Notes under the pieces: model-generated
Seen by the model: only the letters and a program-made list of their open reading frames with translations
What the model was told of the DNA's origin: nothing
Databases searched by the model: none
Source of the DNA: Comamonadaceae bacterium PBBC1
Lineage (GTDB): Bacteria; Pseudomonadota; Gammaproteobacteria; Burkholderiales; Burkholderiaceae_C
Direction: 5' to 3'
DNA: 64,000 nucleotides
NCBI GenBank assembly: GCA_002256145.1
Contig: NKIP01000011.1
Span: 1-64,000, forward strand
Part shown: piece after piece, positions 39,273 through 47,841 of the stretch
Layout of the letters: every line of letters begins with the position of its first letter
How positions within the stretch are numbered: position 1 is the stretch's first letter
Made by a program: the position numbers and the translations under genes

Positions 39273-40196
39273 TCAGTGCGGGCTCTGTGGATGGGTGGGG
39301 GAGCTGGGCCGCTCAGACGGGATGTCGGCCGCAGCCTTCATGTCTTGTTCGTGCCGCCACTCAATGACCGACTTGATGACCAAGGTCACCAAAGCCAACA
39401 AGGCCAAGAGCGAAGCCACGGCAAAAGCGGCCACCGATTGGTATTCGTTGTACAAAATCTCGACGTGCAGCGGCATGGTGTTGGTCTGCCCACGGATGTG
39501 GCCCGAGACCACCGACACCGCACCAAACTCGCCCATGGCCCGCGCATTGCACAAGATCACGCCGTAGATCAAACCCCACTTGATGTTGGGCAGCGTGACG
39601 TACCAAAAGGTCTGCCAGCCGGTCGCGCCCAGCACGATGGCCGCTTGCTCTTCGTCGTTGCCTTGCGCCTGCATGAGCGGGATCAACTCGCGGGCAATGA
39701 AGGGAAAGGTCACAAACACCGTGGCCAGCACGATGCCCGGCACCGCAAAAATGATCTTGATGTCGTGCGCCTGCAGCCAAGGGCCAAACCAGCCCTGTGC
39801 GCCAAACATGAGCACGTAAATCAAACCCGCCACCACGGGCGACACGGAGAACGGCAAGTCCACCAGCGTGGTCAAAAAGGCTTTGCCTTTGAATTCGTAT
39901 TTGGCAATCGCCCAAGCGGCGGCCACGCCAAACACCAAATTCAGCGGCACCGCGATCGCCGCCGTGATCAGGGTCAAGCGAATAGCCGACCAGGCATCGG
40001 GCTCCTTGAGCGCTTCAAAGTACGCCTCCAACCCCTTGCGCAAAGCTTCGGTGAACACCGCCGCCAAGGGCAAGACCAAAAACAAGAACATGAACACCAG
40101 CGCAATGCCAATCAGGCTGTAGCGCACCCAGGACGACTCGGTGGTGCCCGCTTGCGCGCGGCGTGCCGAGGCTTTGAGAGAAGGACCGCCACTCAT
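39273..40196 (-). CDS. cysW: Sulfate ABC transporter permease CysW
   Basis: A 307-residue inner-membrane permease with about six helices and the ABC EAA-type loop ([19 protein letters not shown]; key part [15 protein letters not shown]). The start [10 protein letters not shown] overlaps the cysT stop (ATGA). It pairs with CysT in the transporter. Its C-terminal tail is longer and more polar than usual ([14 protein letters not shown]). Confidence 0.95.
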   Translation of the reverse strand: MSGGPSLKASARRAQAGTTESSWVRYSLIGIALVFMFLFLVLPLAAVFTEALRKGLEAYFEALKEPDAWSAIRLTLITAAIAVPLNLVFGVAAAWAIAKYEFKGKAFLTTLVDLPFSVSPVVAGLIYVLMFGAQGWFGPWLQAHDIKIIFAVPGIVLATVFVTFPFIARELIPLMQAQGNDEEQAAIVLGATGWQTFWYVTLPNIKWGLIYGVILCNARAMGEFGAVSVVSGHIRGQTNTMPLHVEILYNEYQSVAAFAVASLLALLALVTLVIKSVIEWRHEQDMKAAADIPSERPSSPTHPQSPH

Positions 40197-41056
40197 GCCG
40201 GGGCTCCAGAACGTTGGCGCTGCCAAGCTTGCAGCGCGTTGATGATGAGCAGCAAGATGAAGGAAAACACCAACATCACCAGCGCCACGGCGGTGGCACC
40301 GGCGTAGTCGTATTGCTCCAGCTTGCCGATGATGATCAGCGGCGTGATCTCGGACACCATGGGCATGTTGCCCGCGATGAAAATCACCGAGCCGTATTCA
40401 CCGATGGCCCGTGCAAAAGCCATGGCAAAGCCCGTGAGCAATGCGGGCGCAATCGACGGAAAAATCACCATGGTGAAGGTCTGCCAGCGCGTCGCGCCCA
40501 AGCAGGTGGCCGCTTCTTCGAGTTCTTTCTCGGCGTCTTCCAGCACCGGCTGCACCGTGCGCACCACAAAGGGCAAACCGATGAAAATCAAGGCGATCAC
40601 CACGCCATTGGGGTTGAAGGCCAGTTGAATGCCCAAAGGCTCCAGGTACTGCCCGACCCAGCCGTTGCCCGCCAGCAAGGCCGTGAGCGAAATGCCGGCC
40701 ACCGCTGTGGGCAGCGCAAAGGGCAAGTCCACCAAGGCATCGACGATCTTCTTGCCAAAGAAGTTGTAGCGCACCAGCACCCAGGCCACCAAAAGGCCAA
40801 ACACCACATTGATGGAAGCGGCGATCAGCGACGCGCCAAAGGTCAGGCGATAGGACGCCATCACGCGCGGGCCTGTGACGGCGGCCCAAAACTGGTCCCA
40901 CGTCAGGGTGAAGGTTTTGAAGACCAGTGCCGACAAGGGGATCAGCACGATCAGACTCAGGTAAAAAATCGTGAACCCCAGGGTCAGGTTGAACCCGGGC
41001 AACACTTTGGCTGGCGCCCGCCGTTTGGCGGGCGCCGCAATGGGCAATGCGGTCAT
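40193..41056 (-). CDS. cysT: Sulfate ABC transporter permease CysT
   Basis: A 287-residue permease with six helices and the EAA loop [19 protein letters not shown] (key part LGATRWQTF). It has the CysT-type N-terminus ending in [16 protein letters not shown]. Nine bases downstream of the binding-protein gene and overlapping cysW. Part of one sulfate importer with CysW, CysA and the binding protein. Confidence 0.95.
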   Translation of the reverse strand: MTALPIAAPAKRRAPAKVLPGFNLTLGFTIFYLSLIVLIPLSALVFKTFTLTWDQFWAAVTGPRVMASYRLTFGASLIAASINVVFGLLVAWVLVRYNFFGKKIVDALVDLPFALPTAVAGISLTALLAGNGWVGQYLEPLGIQLAFNPNGVVIALIFIGLPFVVRTVQPVLEDAEKELEEAATCLGATRWQTFTMVIFPSIAPALLTGFAMAFARAIGEYGSVIFIAGNMPMVSEITPLIIIGKLEQYDYAGATAVALVMLVFSFILLLIINALQAWQRQRSGAPA

Positions 41057-41065
41057 GGAGAAAAC

Positions 41066-42058
41066 TTATTTGACGGTGTAAAGCTTGTCGAACTGACCGC
41101 CATCGTTGAAATGGATTTTTTGCGCCTCGGCCAAAGAGCCAAACAGCTCCTGAACGGTGAACAGCTGGATCGGCTTGAAGGTGTTGGCGTACTTCTTCAA
41201 GATGGCTGGGTTGCGTGGGCGCAGCGCGTGCTTGGCCGCAATCTCTTGGGCTTCATCTGAGTACAGATAGTTCAAGTAAGCCTTGGCCAGATCAGCGGTG
41301 CCTTTCTTGGCAACAGTACGCTCGACCACGGCCACGGGGTTCTCGGCCACGATGCTGATCGAGGGGTGCACCGCATCCACCTTGCCCGCGCCAAACTCGT
41401 TGTCCACCGAGACCACTTCGGACTCGAAGGTCACCAGCACATCACCGATGTTGCGTTGCAAGAAGATGGTGGTCGCATCACGCCCGCCCTTGGCCAGCAC
41501 GGGGACGTTCTTGTAGAGCTTGCCCACGAACTCGGCCGCCTGCGCATCGCTGGCGCCCTTCTTCTTGGCATAGCCCCAAGCGGCCAGATAAGCCATGCGG
41601 CCGTTGCCACCGGTTTTGGGGTTGACCACGATCACCTGAATGCCGGGGCGGGTCAGGTCGTCCCAGTCCTTGATGTTTTTGGGGTTGCCATTGCGCGTGA
41701 GGAACAGCATGGTCGATGTGGTGGGCGATGCATTGTTGGCAAAACGCTTTGGCCAATCTTTAGCCACCACGCCGGTGCCTGCCAAAAAGTCTACATCGGT
41801 GGTGGTGTTCATGGTCACCACATCGGCGTCCAGGCCATCGTTGACGGCACGCGCCTGCGCACTCGACCCACCATGGGCCTGGTCGATCTTCACGTCTTTG
41901 CCGGTGGTCTTTTTGTAGTTGGCGATGAAGGCCGCGTTGTAGTCCTTGTAGAACTCGCGGGCCACGTCGTAAGAGGCATTGAGCAAGGTTTGCGCGTTAG
42001 CGGCCAAGCCAGACAAAGCCAAAGTGGTGGCCAAAGCGATGTGTGTGATTTTTTTCAT
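41066..42058 (-). CDS. sbp: Periplasmic sulfate-binding protein
   Basis: A 330-residue binding protein with a signal peptide (about residues 1-22, ending LAANAQ). Family motifs: NASYDVAREFYKDYN, QAHGGSSAQARAV and the VVNPKTGGNGRMAYLAAWGYA region (key part NPKTGGNGRM), which bind the sulfate oxygens. It supplies CysTWA. Its ATG overlaps the stop of the upstream hydrolase gene (ATGA), so its translation is coupled to it. Confidence 0.96.
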   Translation of the reverse strand: MKKITHIALATTLALSGLAANAQTLLNASYDVAREFYKDYNAAFIANYKKTTGKDVKIDQAHGGSSAQARAVNDGLDADVVTMNTTTDVDFLAGTGVVAKDWPKRFANNASPTTSTMLFLTRNGNPKNIKDWDDLTRPGIQVIVVNPKTGGNGRMAYLAAWGYAKKKGASDAQAAEFVGKLYKNVPVLAKGGRDATTIFLQRNIGDVLVTFESEVVSVDNEFGAGKVDAVHPSISIVAENPVAVVERTVAKKGTADLAKAYLNYLYSDEAQEIAAKHALRPRNPAILKKYANTFKPIQLFTVQELFGSLAEAQKIHFNDGGQFDKLYTVK

Positions 42059-42633
42059 GCGGTTTCCAATTGAGATTCAAGGGTACCGCTCCACGAGAGC
42101 GAACCGGTCAGGGATTGCAGCAAAGCCAGGCCCAATGGCCATTCGCCAAAGCCAGACTCCACGTTGATGTGCCCGGCGTTTTGCAGCCGCACCACCTCGC
42201 TGCCCCAAGAGCGTGCATAAGCGCCTGCAGTGCGAACGGGGCAAAAGGGGTCGTTGGTGCTGGCCACCACAATGCTGCGGTAAGGCAAAGGCTGGTAAGG
42301 CACCGGCGCAAAGTCCGCCAAGGGGCCACGGCGCTCAGGATCGGCCGGCGCCACGAGCAAAGCACCGTTGATGCGGCCAGCCACCTCTGGCGGCAGCAGC
42401 GTGGTGGCAATGCAGCCCAAACTGTGCGCCACCACCACCACAGGCCCCGGCTGCGCCAAGATGGTCTGCGCGATGGCGCGCAACCACACCGCTTGCTTGG
42501 GGCGCTGCCAGTCCTCGTCGGCCATGGTCACACGCACCGCACCCGGCAGGCGATGGGCCCACAGGCTTTGCCAGTGGCCGGGGCCAGAATCTTTCCAGCC
42601 GGGAACGATGACAAGGGTGGGTTGAGAAAACAT
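42055..42633 (-). CDS. RBBP9/YdeN-family serine hydrolase
   Basis: A 192-residue small alpha/beta hydrolase: LVIVPGWKDSGPGHWQSLW at the N-terminus, nucleophile elbow AHSLGC (about residues 70-75) and catalytic His in NAGHINVESGFGEWP. RBBP9/YdeN proteins are serine hydrolases of unclear role. As first gene of the sulfate operon, overlapping sbp, it is presumably co-regulated with sulfur starvation. I use the ATG at 42633; one at 42657 adds eight residues. No good ribosome site precedes either. Confidence 0.8.
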   Translation of the reverse strand: MFSQPTLVIVPGWKDSGPGHWQSLWAHRLPGAVRVTMADEDWQRPKQAVWLRAIAQTILAQPGPVVVVAHSLGCIATTLLPPEVAGRINGALLVAPADPERRGPLADFAPVPYQPLPYRSIVVASTNDPFCPVRTAGAYARSWGSEVVRLQNAGHINVESGFGEWPLGLALLQSLTGSLSWSGTLESQLETA

Positions 42634-42669
42634 GACGGCATTGTCGGTACAAGTCATGTATTCATAAAC

Positions 42670-42679
42670 GATAATTATC
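42670..42679. promoter_or_regulatory. Perfect palindrome GATAATTATC upstream of the sulfate operon
   Basis: A ten-base perfect palindrome in the AT-rich 78-base spacer between the hydrolase and the thioredoxin-like gene, where the sulfate-operon promoter must lie. Its GATAAT half could serve as a -10. There is no good -35, consistent with dependence on a CysB-type activator. Tentative. Confidence 0.3.
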
Positions 42680-42711
42680 TTGTTTGTTAATTACATTTCC
42701 ATATATAGACT

Positions 42712-43050
42712 TCATGAGGTCGATGCCTCTTCCAATCTCAACATCAAGGACAAGATACGGGCATCCTCTAAAGCAGGAACATTGCCCGCTAGGATCTGAT
42801 CCACCAATCGATGAGCCACAGCTTGCTGCGGCAATACTGGCCCAATGAAATAAACGACCAAGGTGTCCGCTATCATCAGGGTGGGAAATGTCTCGATGTC
42901 AACATCCCCCAGTTCATTGGCATGGTCCTCAACGTCCACCCATACAGCACTCACCCGATCGGGCCAATGGTGTTGCAATGAAATGAAGATGTTTTTGTAA
43001 GCATCACACGTACGACACCAAGCTGCACATAAGCAGTAAATTTTAAGCAT
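42712..43050 (-). CDS. Thioredoxin-like protein
   Basis: A 112-residue single-domain thioredoxin-fold protein with an active-site AWCRTC (CxxC) at residues 10-15, the cis-Pro segment ETFPTLMI near residue 55 and no signal peptide. The motif is CRTC rather than the CGPC of classical thioredoxin, so redox potential and partners probably differ. It lies 58 bases after the cysteine desulfurase stop, with a hairpin between. It could reduce persulfides made by that enzyme; that is inference. No strong ribosome site. Confidence 0.8.
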   Translation of the reverse strand: MLKIYCLCAAWCRTCDAYKNIFISLQHHWPDRVSAVWVDVEDHANELGDVDIETFPTLMIADTLVVYFIGPVLPQQAVAHRLVDQILAGNVPALEDARILSLMLRLEEASTS

Positions 43051-43078
43051 ATGGATACTTTATATTGCACGGCTTGAC

Positions 43079-43104
43079 ATGGAGAGGGTCAGTGCCCCCT
43101 CCAT
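43079..43104 (-). terminator. Hairpin after the cysteine desulfurase gene
   Basis: ATGGAGAGGG pairs with CCCCCTCCAT with one mismatch around a six-base loop, 5 bases past the desulfurase stop. There is no T-run after it on the minus strand, so it may be a weak terminator or a 3'-end stabiliser that separates the desulfurase from the thioredoxin-like gene. Confidence 0.45.
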
Positions 43105-43108
43105 GAAA

Positions 43109-45061
43109 TCAGCGTTCCGAACTCAAACGCCGAATCACCGCGATGAAGCGGTCCACCTCTTCGCAAGTGTTGTAGAACGCCAGCGAGGGCCGCACCGTGG
43201 TCTCCACACCAAAGCGACGCAAGATCGGTTGTGCACAGTGGTGCCCCGTTCGCACCGCGATGCCCTCCTCGTTCAGGGCCTTGCCCACTTCTTCGGTGGT
43301 GTAACCCTTTAGCACGAAAGACAGCACGCTGGCCTTGTTGTGGGCCGTACCGATCAAACGCACCCCAGCAATGGGTTGGAGGTGGTGCGTGGCATAGGCC
43401 AGGAGGTCGTGCTCGTAGCGCGCGATGTTCTCCATGCCGATGCGCTGCACATAGTCGATCGCTGCACCCAGGCCCACCGCGTCGGCGATGTTGCCTGTGC
43501 CCGCCTCGAACTTGTTGGGCGGTGGCTGAAAGATGGTGCGCTCAAAGGTCACATCGGCGATCATGTTGCCCCCACCCTGCCAGGGCGGCATCTGGTCCAG
43601 CAGCGCGCGGCGGCCATAGACCACCCCGATGCCTGTGGGCCCGAACACCTTATGGCCGGAGAAGACAAAAAAGTCCGCCCCGATCTCCTGCACATTCACC
43701 CGCATGTGGCTGACCGATTGCGCGCCGTCCACCACCGCCACCGCACCCGCAGCGTGCGCCATGGCCACAATCTCCTTGACAGGCGTGACGGTGCCCAAGG
43801 CGTTGGACACCTGCGTGACCGAGACGATCCGGGTGCGCGGGTTGAGCAGCTTGGCGTATTCGCTCAGCAGCACCTGGCCCGTGTCGTCCACCGGGATCAC
43901 GCGCAGCTTGGCCCCCTTGGCGGCAGCCAGCTGTTGCCAGGGCACGATATTGGCGTGGTGCTCGAGGTTGGAGACGATGATCTCGTCGCCCTCGCCCACG
44001 TTCTGCCAGCCCCAGGTCTTGGCCACCAGGTTGATGGCCTCGGTCGCGCCGCGCACAAAGATGATCTCTTCGGTGCTGGCCGCGCCCAGGAACGCCCGCA
44101 CCTTCTCGCGCGCGCCTTCATACGCATCGGTCGCCCGCGCCGCCAGTTCGTGCGCTGCACGGTGGATGTTCGAGTTCTCGTGCGCATAAAAGTACGCGAT
44201 GCGGTCGATCACCGACTGCGGCTTGTGCGTGGTGGCGGCGTTGTCAAACCACACCAGCTGCTTGCCGTTCACCCGCTCCTGCAGGGCCGGAAAGTCCCGG
44301 CGCACGGCGTGCACGTCAAACGGCGCCACACGCGGTGCCTCGCTGTGCGGGGCCCTCTCGCCAAAGCCGTGGGGCTGGCGCTCGGGCTGCGCAAAGTAGT
44401 AGCCAGACTGTGGCAAACCGCTGGTGGAGGTGGGCCCCGCCACCGGCTGTGCCTGCGCACGCGGGTTGTCCTCGGCCAGCAAGGCACGCAGGTCGTCGGC
44501 ACCCGGCAGGCCAAAGGACCGGGCCGAGACGCGGTCCTCGCGCGGCACCTCAAAGTGCTGCAGGGTGCTGGGGTAACCGCTGGCCTCACCCAAGAAGTAA
44601 TACAGGGTGGAAGGCAAAGGCGAACGCTCAGGCGACACGCCGCCGACAGGCGGCAAGGCAGGTGCATAGGCCTGCGGGACGCCCAGCGCACCACTGCCCA
44701 CCCGGCCATCGACCGCAGGCGGCACGATGGACGCATGGTCCGGCACCCCGTTGGGCGCTGCCGAATGCGGCAACAAGGACGGCGTGGAAGCGCCCAGGTT
44801 GAGCACGCTTTGCGGTGACTGCGGCGCTGCGTTGGCGCCCGGTGCCAGCGTGCCCGGCAACTGCGGGCCGTTGGCCAGCGGTCCGGGCGATGTGCCCGCA
44901 GGCAACACATTCACCGGCGCAGACACACCGCCCAAGGCGAGCGTGGCCGTCGGCTCAGGCACTTGCCCTGGCAGCGCGGCAAAGAACTGCCCCGCCAAAT
45001 GCGCCAGTGCGCCCACATCCAGTGGGCTGCCGAACTCACTTGTAGGTGTCTGGGTACTCAT
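43109..45061 (-). CDS. Cysteine desulfurase with N-terminal encapsulin-targeting domain
   Basis: A 650-residue protein. Residues 1 to about 245 are low-complexity and Pro/Gly/Ala-rich, with two short similar motifs, LYYFLGE (about 153-159) and GYYFAQP (about 220-226). From PFDVHAVRRDFPAL onward it is a SufS-type PLP enzyme: HRAAHEL, GATEAINLVA, NLEHHAN, VDGAQSVSHM, PLP-Lys471 in SGHKVFGPTG and catalytic Cys609 in TGHHCAQP. It takes sulfur from cysteine as an enzyme persulfide. Such N-terminal extensions direct desulfurases into family 2A encapsulin shells. It overlaps the shell gene by 26 bases. I start at MSTQTPTSEF. Confidence 0.93.
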   Translation of the reverse strand: MSTQTPTSEFGSPLDVGALAHLAGQFFAALPGQVPEPTATLALGGVSAPVNVLPAGTSPGPLANGPQLPGTLAPGANAAPQSPQSVLNLGASTPSLLPHSAAPNGVPDHASIVPPAVDGRVGSGALGVPQAYAPALPPVGGVSPERSPLPSTLYYFLGEASGYPSTLQHFEVPREDRVSARSFGLPGADDLRALLAEDNPRAQAQPVAGPTSTSGLPQSGYYFAQPERQPHGFGERAPHSEAPRVAPFDVHAVRRDFPALQERVNGKQLVWFDNAATTHKPQSVIDRIAYFYAHENSNIHRAAHELAARATDAYEGAREKVRAFLGAASTEEIIFVRGATEAINLVAKTWGWQNVGEGDEIIVSNLEHHANIVPWQQLAAAKGAKLRVIPVDDTGQVLLSEYAKLLNPRTRIVSVTQVSNALGTVTPVKEIVAMAHAAGAVAVVDGAQSVSHMRVNVQEIGADFFVFSGHKVFGPTGIGVVYGRRALLDQMPPWQGGGNMIADVTFERTIFQPPPNKFEAGTGNIADAVGLGAAIDYVQRIGMENIARYEHDLLAYATHHLQPIAGVRLIGTAHNKASVLSFVLKGYTTEEVGKALNEEGIAVRTGHHCAQPILRRFGVETTVRPSLAFYNTCEEVDRFIAVIRRLSSER

Positions 45062-45965
45062 GGAACTTGCCAATCTCAACATCTTCCAGAACGGCCAGTG
45101 CGTCGTCCGACTGCACCACCAGCGAGCAATACAGGCTGATCAGGTAGGACGCAATCGCGCTGCGGTTGATGCCCATGAAGCGCACCGACAGGCCTGGGCT
45201 TTGTTCGCCCGCCAGACCCGGCTGGTACACACCCACCACACCCTGGCGTTTTTCGCCCACGCGCAGCAGCAGGATCTTGGTCTTGCCGTCCGCCACCGGC
45301 ACCTTGTCGCTGGGGATCAGCGGGATGCCGCGCCAGGTCAGGAACTGCGAGCCAAACAGACTCACGGTGGGCGGCGGCACACCACGGCGCGTGCACTCGC
45401 GGCCAAAGGCGGCAATGGCCAGCGGGTGGGTCAGGAAGAAGGCGGGCTCTTTCCAGACCTTGGTCAGCAGCTCGTCCAAGTCATCAGGCGTGGGCGCTCC
45501 GGTCAGGGGGTAAATCACCTGATCGGGGTGCACGCTGGCCAGCAGCCCGTAATCCGGGTTAATGATGAGTTCGCTTTCCTGCTTTTCCTTGATCGTTTCG
45601 ATCGTCAGGCGCAGCTGCTCCTTGATCTGGTCATGCGGACTGCTGTAGAGGTCGCTCACGCGGGTGTGCACATCGAGCACCGTGGACACGGCGTTCAGGA
45701 AATACTCGCGGGGCTGGTCTTCGTAGTCCACAAAGGTCTGTGGCAGTTCCGACTCGTCGCGCTTGGCGCAGGCCACCAGCACATCTTGCGGGTTCTTGAC
45801 CTTGTTGAGGCGGTAGATACCTGCCTCGACCGGCGACCACTGCAACAGGTGCGTGAGCCAGCGCGGCGTGATGGTGGACAGGATCGGAACGGTCTTGGTG
45901 GCGTTGGCCAACTGCCGTGCGGCGCTGTCGCTCAGGGCGACCTGAGCCGAATTGTTTTCGGACAT
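45036..45965 (-). CDS. Family 2A encapsulin shell protein (SrpI-like)
   Basis: A 309-residue HK97-fold shell protein of the family 2A type typified by SrpI of Synechococcus elongatus. Recognisable segments are TVPILSTITPRWLTHLLQW, EAGIYRLNKVKN, DYEDQPREYFLNAVSTVLDVHTRV (key part DQPREYFL) and the C-terminal FMGINRSAIASYLISLYCSLVV (key part MGINRSAIASYL). These assemble into icosahedral shells of 60 subunits. It is encoded with its probable cargo, an overlapping cysteine desulfurase, and with serine acetyltransferase and rhodanese genes, matching the known family 2A sulfur locus. Confidence 0.93.
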   Translation of the reverse strand: MSENNSAQVALSDSAARQLANATKTVPILSTITPRWLTHLLQWSPVEAGIYRLNKVKNPQDVLVACAKRDESELPQTFVDYEDQPREYFLNAVSTVLDVHTRVSDLYSSPHDQIKEQLRLTIETIKEKQESELIINPDYGLLASVHPDQVIYPLTGAPTPDDLDELLTKVWKEPAFFLTHPLAIAAFGRECTRRGVPPPTVSLFGSQFLTWRGIPLIPSDKVPVADGKTKILLLRVGEKRQGVVGVYQPGLAGEQSPGLSVRFMGINRSAIASYLISLYCSLVVQSDDALAVLEDVEIGKFHEYPDTYK

Positions 45966-46022
45966 TCAATAACTCCAGTGTGGTTGATAAAAAAATGGGA
46001 AAGGGGTGCTGTGCTCAAGCGC

Positions 46023-46958
46023 TCACAGCCACCCCCCTTCAACAAGGTCTTCCTTGCGCGAACGCGCCTGCGTCACATTGGCCCCAGGCGCTACGTCGTG
46101 CGTCACCCAGACGTTGCCGCCAATCGAGGCACCCCGACCAATCGTCACGCGCCCCAGCACCGTGGCCCCGGCATAGATGACCACGTCGTCCTCGACCGTG
46201 GGGTGGCGGAGCTGCCCCTTGATCGGGTGGCCCGCCGCATCGGTCGGAAAACTGCGCGCGCCCAGCGTGACCGCCTGGTACACCCGCACCCGCTGGCCAA
46301 TCACGGCGGTCTCGCCAATCACCACGCCCGTGCCGTGGTCGATGAAAAAACCTGGACCGATGCAGGCCCCCGGGTGGATGTCGATACCCGTCTTGCCGTG
46401 CGCCAGTTCGGCCACCAGCCTCGCCAAAAGGGGCACGCCCAGGGCATACAAGCGGTGTGCCACCCGGTGGTGGATCATGGCTTCGATGCCCGGGTAGGCC
46501 AGCAGCACCTCGTCCACGCTGCGCGCCGCCGGGTCGCCTTCAAAAGCGGCCATCACATCGCTGTCAAGGAGGCTGCGGATCTGCGGCAAGGCATGGCCAA
46601 ACTCGCGCACGATGCGGATGGCTTTTGCATCCAGCGCCTCGGGGGCCTGCTTGTCGCCGTTGCGCTGGCCGTAATGCAGCTCCAGCCGCACCTGTTGCAG
46701 CAAGGCGTGCAGCACGGTGTCGAGCGTGTGGCCCACGTAAAAGTCTTCGCTCTCCTGACGCAAATCGGGCGGGCCCAACCGCATCGGGAACAGTGCGCCG
46801 CGCAAGCCCTCCACAATGCGCGTCAGCTCCTCGCGGGAAGGCAGCTCTCGCCCACCGGGTTCGGTCGAGCGCTGCTGCTGCGTGCGCCAGCGCTGGCGCA
46901 CCTCGGCCAGCTCGCCCACGATCTGCTGCAGGTCAAACGTCGCGGTCACCTCACTCAT
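46023..46958 (-). CDS. epsC: Serine O-acetyltransferase (EpsC/CysE type)
   Basis: A 311-residue acetyltransferase that makes O-acetylserine, the acceptor for sulfide in cysteine synthesis. Residues 1-180 are a long helical N-domain; from about 185 the left-handed beta helix has GIDIHPGACIG, FIDHGTGVVIGE with catalytic His208, and hexapeptides to about 290. The C-terminal tail VTQARSRKED... lacks the usual terminal Ile that binds O-acetylserine sulfhydrylase, ending GGWL. Start MSEVTATFD is 5 bases after the rhodanese stop; longer in-frame readings are spurious. EpsC-type enzymes accompany family 2A encapsulins. Confidence 0.92.
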   Translation of the reverse strand: MSEVTATFDLQQIVGELAEVRQRWRTQQQRSTEPGGRELPSREELTRIVEGLRGALFPMRLGPPDLRQESEDFYVGHTLDTVLHALLQQVRLELHYGQRNGDKQAPEALDAKAIRIVREFGHALPQIRSLLDSDVMAAFEGDPAARSVDEVLLAYPGIEAMIHHRVAHRLYALGVPLLARLVAELAHGKTGIDIHPGACIGPGFFIDHGTGVVIGETAVIGQRVRVYQAVTLGARSFPTDAAGHPIKGQLRHPTVEDDVVIYAGATVLGRVTIGRGASIGGNVWVTHDVAPGANVTQARSRKEDLVEGGWL

Positions 46959-46963
46959 GGCGC

Positions 46964-47431
46964 TCAGTCCTGCACCCAAGGCAAGCCACGAAAGCGCCAG
47001 CCGTCTGCCACACCCCGATGCTGCTGCGCGTCGATCTCGCCCTCGAAGCCTTCGAGCACGTTGAACACGCTGGTGAACCCCGTCTTGGCCGCCACCTCGG
47101 CCGCCAGCGCCGAGCGCTTGCCGCTGCGGCACAGCAGCAGCACCACAGCGTCTTTGCGCACCTTGGCCTCCAGTTCGCGGGCAAAGCGCGGATTGCGCGT
47201 GAGCGCCGTGCCCATAGCCCAAGCCACATGCACGCTGCCCGGCACATGGCCGACAAACTTGCGCTCTTCGCCCGAGCGCACATCCACCAGCGCCGCAGCG
47301 CCAGACTCCACCAAGGCCCAGGCCAACGCGGGCGGCACTTGGCCCGCATAAGGCAAGCCTTGTGATGTGGCGGCATCCCGGATGGCTTGCAGTTCATCGA
47401 GTTCAGCGCTTTGTTCGAGGGTGGCAGTCAT
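46964..47431 (-). CDS. Rhodanese-like sulfurtransferase
   Basis: A 155-residue single rhodanese domain. Cys101 in the active-site loop CRSGKRS (matching CRxGxR) carries a persulfide; LVDVRSGEERKFVGHVPGSVHVA is the usual beta-alpha core (key part VDVRSGEE). It begins MTATLEQSAE behind AAGG and heads the encapsulin operon. It probably shuttles persulfide sulfur to or from the desulfurase or shell. No signal peptide, so cytosolic. Confidence 0.92.
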   Translation of the reverse strand: MTATLEQSAELDELQAIRDAATSQGLPYAGQVPPALAWALVESGAAALVDVRSGEERKFVGHVPGSVHVAWAMGTALTRNPRFARELEAKVRKDAVVLLLCRSGKRSALAAEVAAKTGFTSVFNVLEGFEGEIDAQQHRGVADGWRFRGLPWVQD

Positions 47432-47750
47432 GGCAAAAAACCTTGTGATGTCAAACGCTGTGACCCCATGGCCACAGACAACAGAGGTGACTTTAGGCAC
47501 GCGCAACGCGCACGACAACGACTGTTATTGCGCTTTGATATGCAAAAAACGATGAAGGCTTTTCAGCGCCAAAAAGCAGATATGTTTCTGCGTTTTCATT
47601 CGTGGTCAGACGCCGTGTGGGCTGCTCCAATGCAGCCATGAACACACACACGAACCACCCCAACAGCCCTCTGGAGGCTGATCACAGTGCAATCACTTCG
47701 AGTGACATCTTTTTCTCTTTCGCCATCGCCATGATCATGGTGTCGGCCAT
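47432..47750. other. Non-coding region between the encapsulin operon and the organosulfur operon
   Basis: About 320 bases that must hold the encapsulin-operon promoter on the minus strand. The segment 47,525-47,590 is AT-richer than its surroundings and carries two similar pieces, GATATGC and GCAGATATG. I could not assign -35/-10 boxes. A small plus-strand ORF begins at 47638. Confidence 0.5.
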
Positions 47751-47841
47751 CTACTTGCTGGTCTTGTTGTTTGCACCGGTGTCTGTATGGAGTAGCACCG
47801 CCTCAGCCTCGAAAGCGGCTATCACAGCGGGCCTTTGCTGA
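47638..47841 (+). CDS. Possible small single-pass membrane protein
   Basis: A 67-codon ORF, MNTHTNHPNSPLEAD followed by a hydrophobic segment of about 25 residues (IFFSFAIAMIMVSAIYLL). The 3' part overlaps the end of the convergent glutathione transferase gene by 91 bases, where its sequence becomes Ser/Ala-rich and probably constrained by the other strand. No strong ribosome site, no known family. It may be fortuitous. Confidence 0.3.
   Translation: MNTHTNHPNSPLEADHSAITSSDIFFSFAIAMIMVSAIYLLVLLFAPVSVWSSTASASKAAITAGLC

Noticed and set aside
44727..47351. Plus-strand 874-codon open frame opposite the encapsulin operon
   Set aside because: Antisense to four well-supported genes with intact motifs; composition typical of a GC-rich shadow frame.
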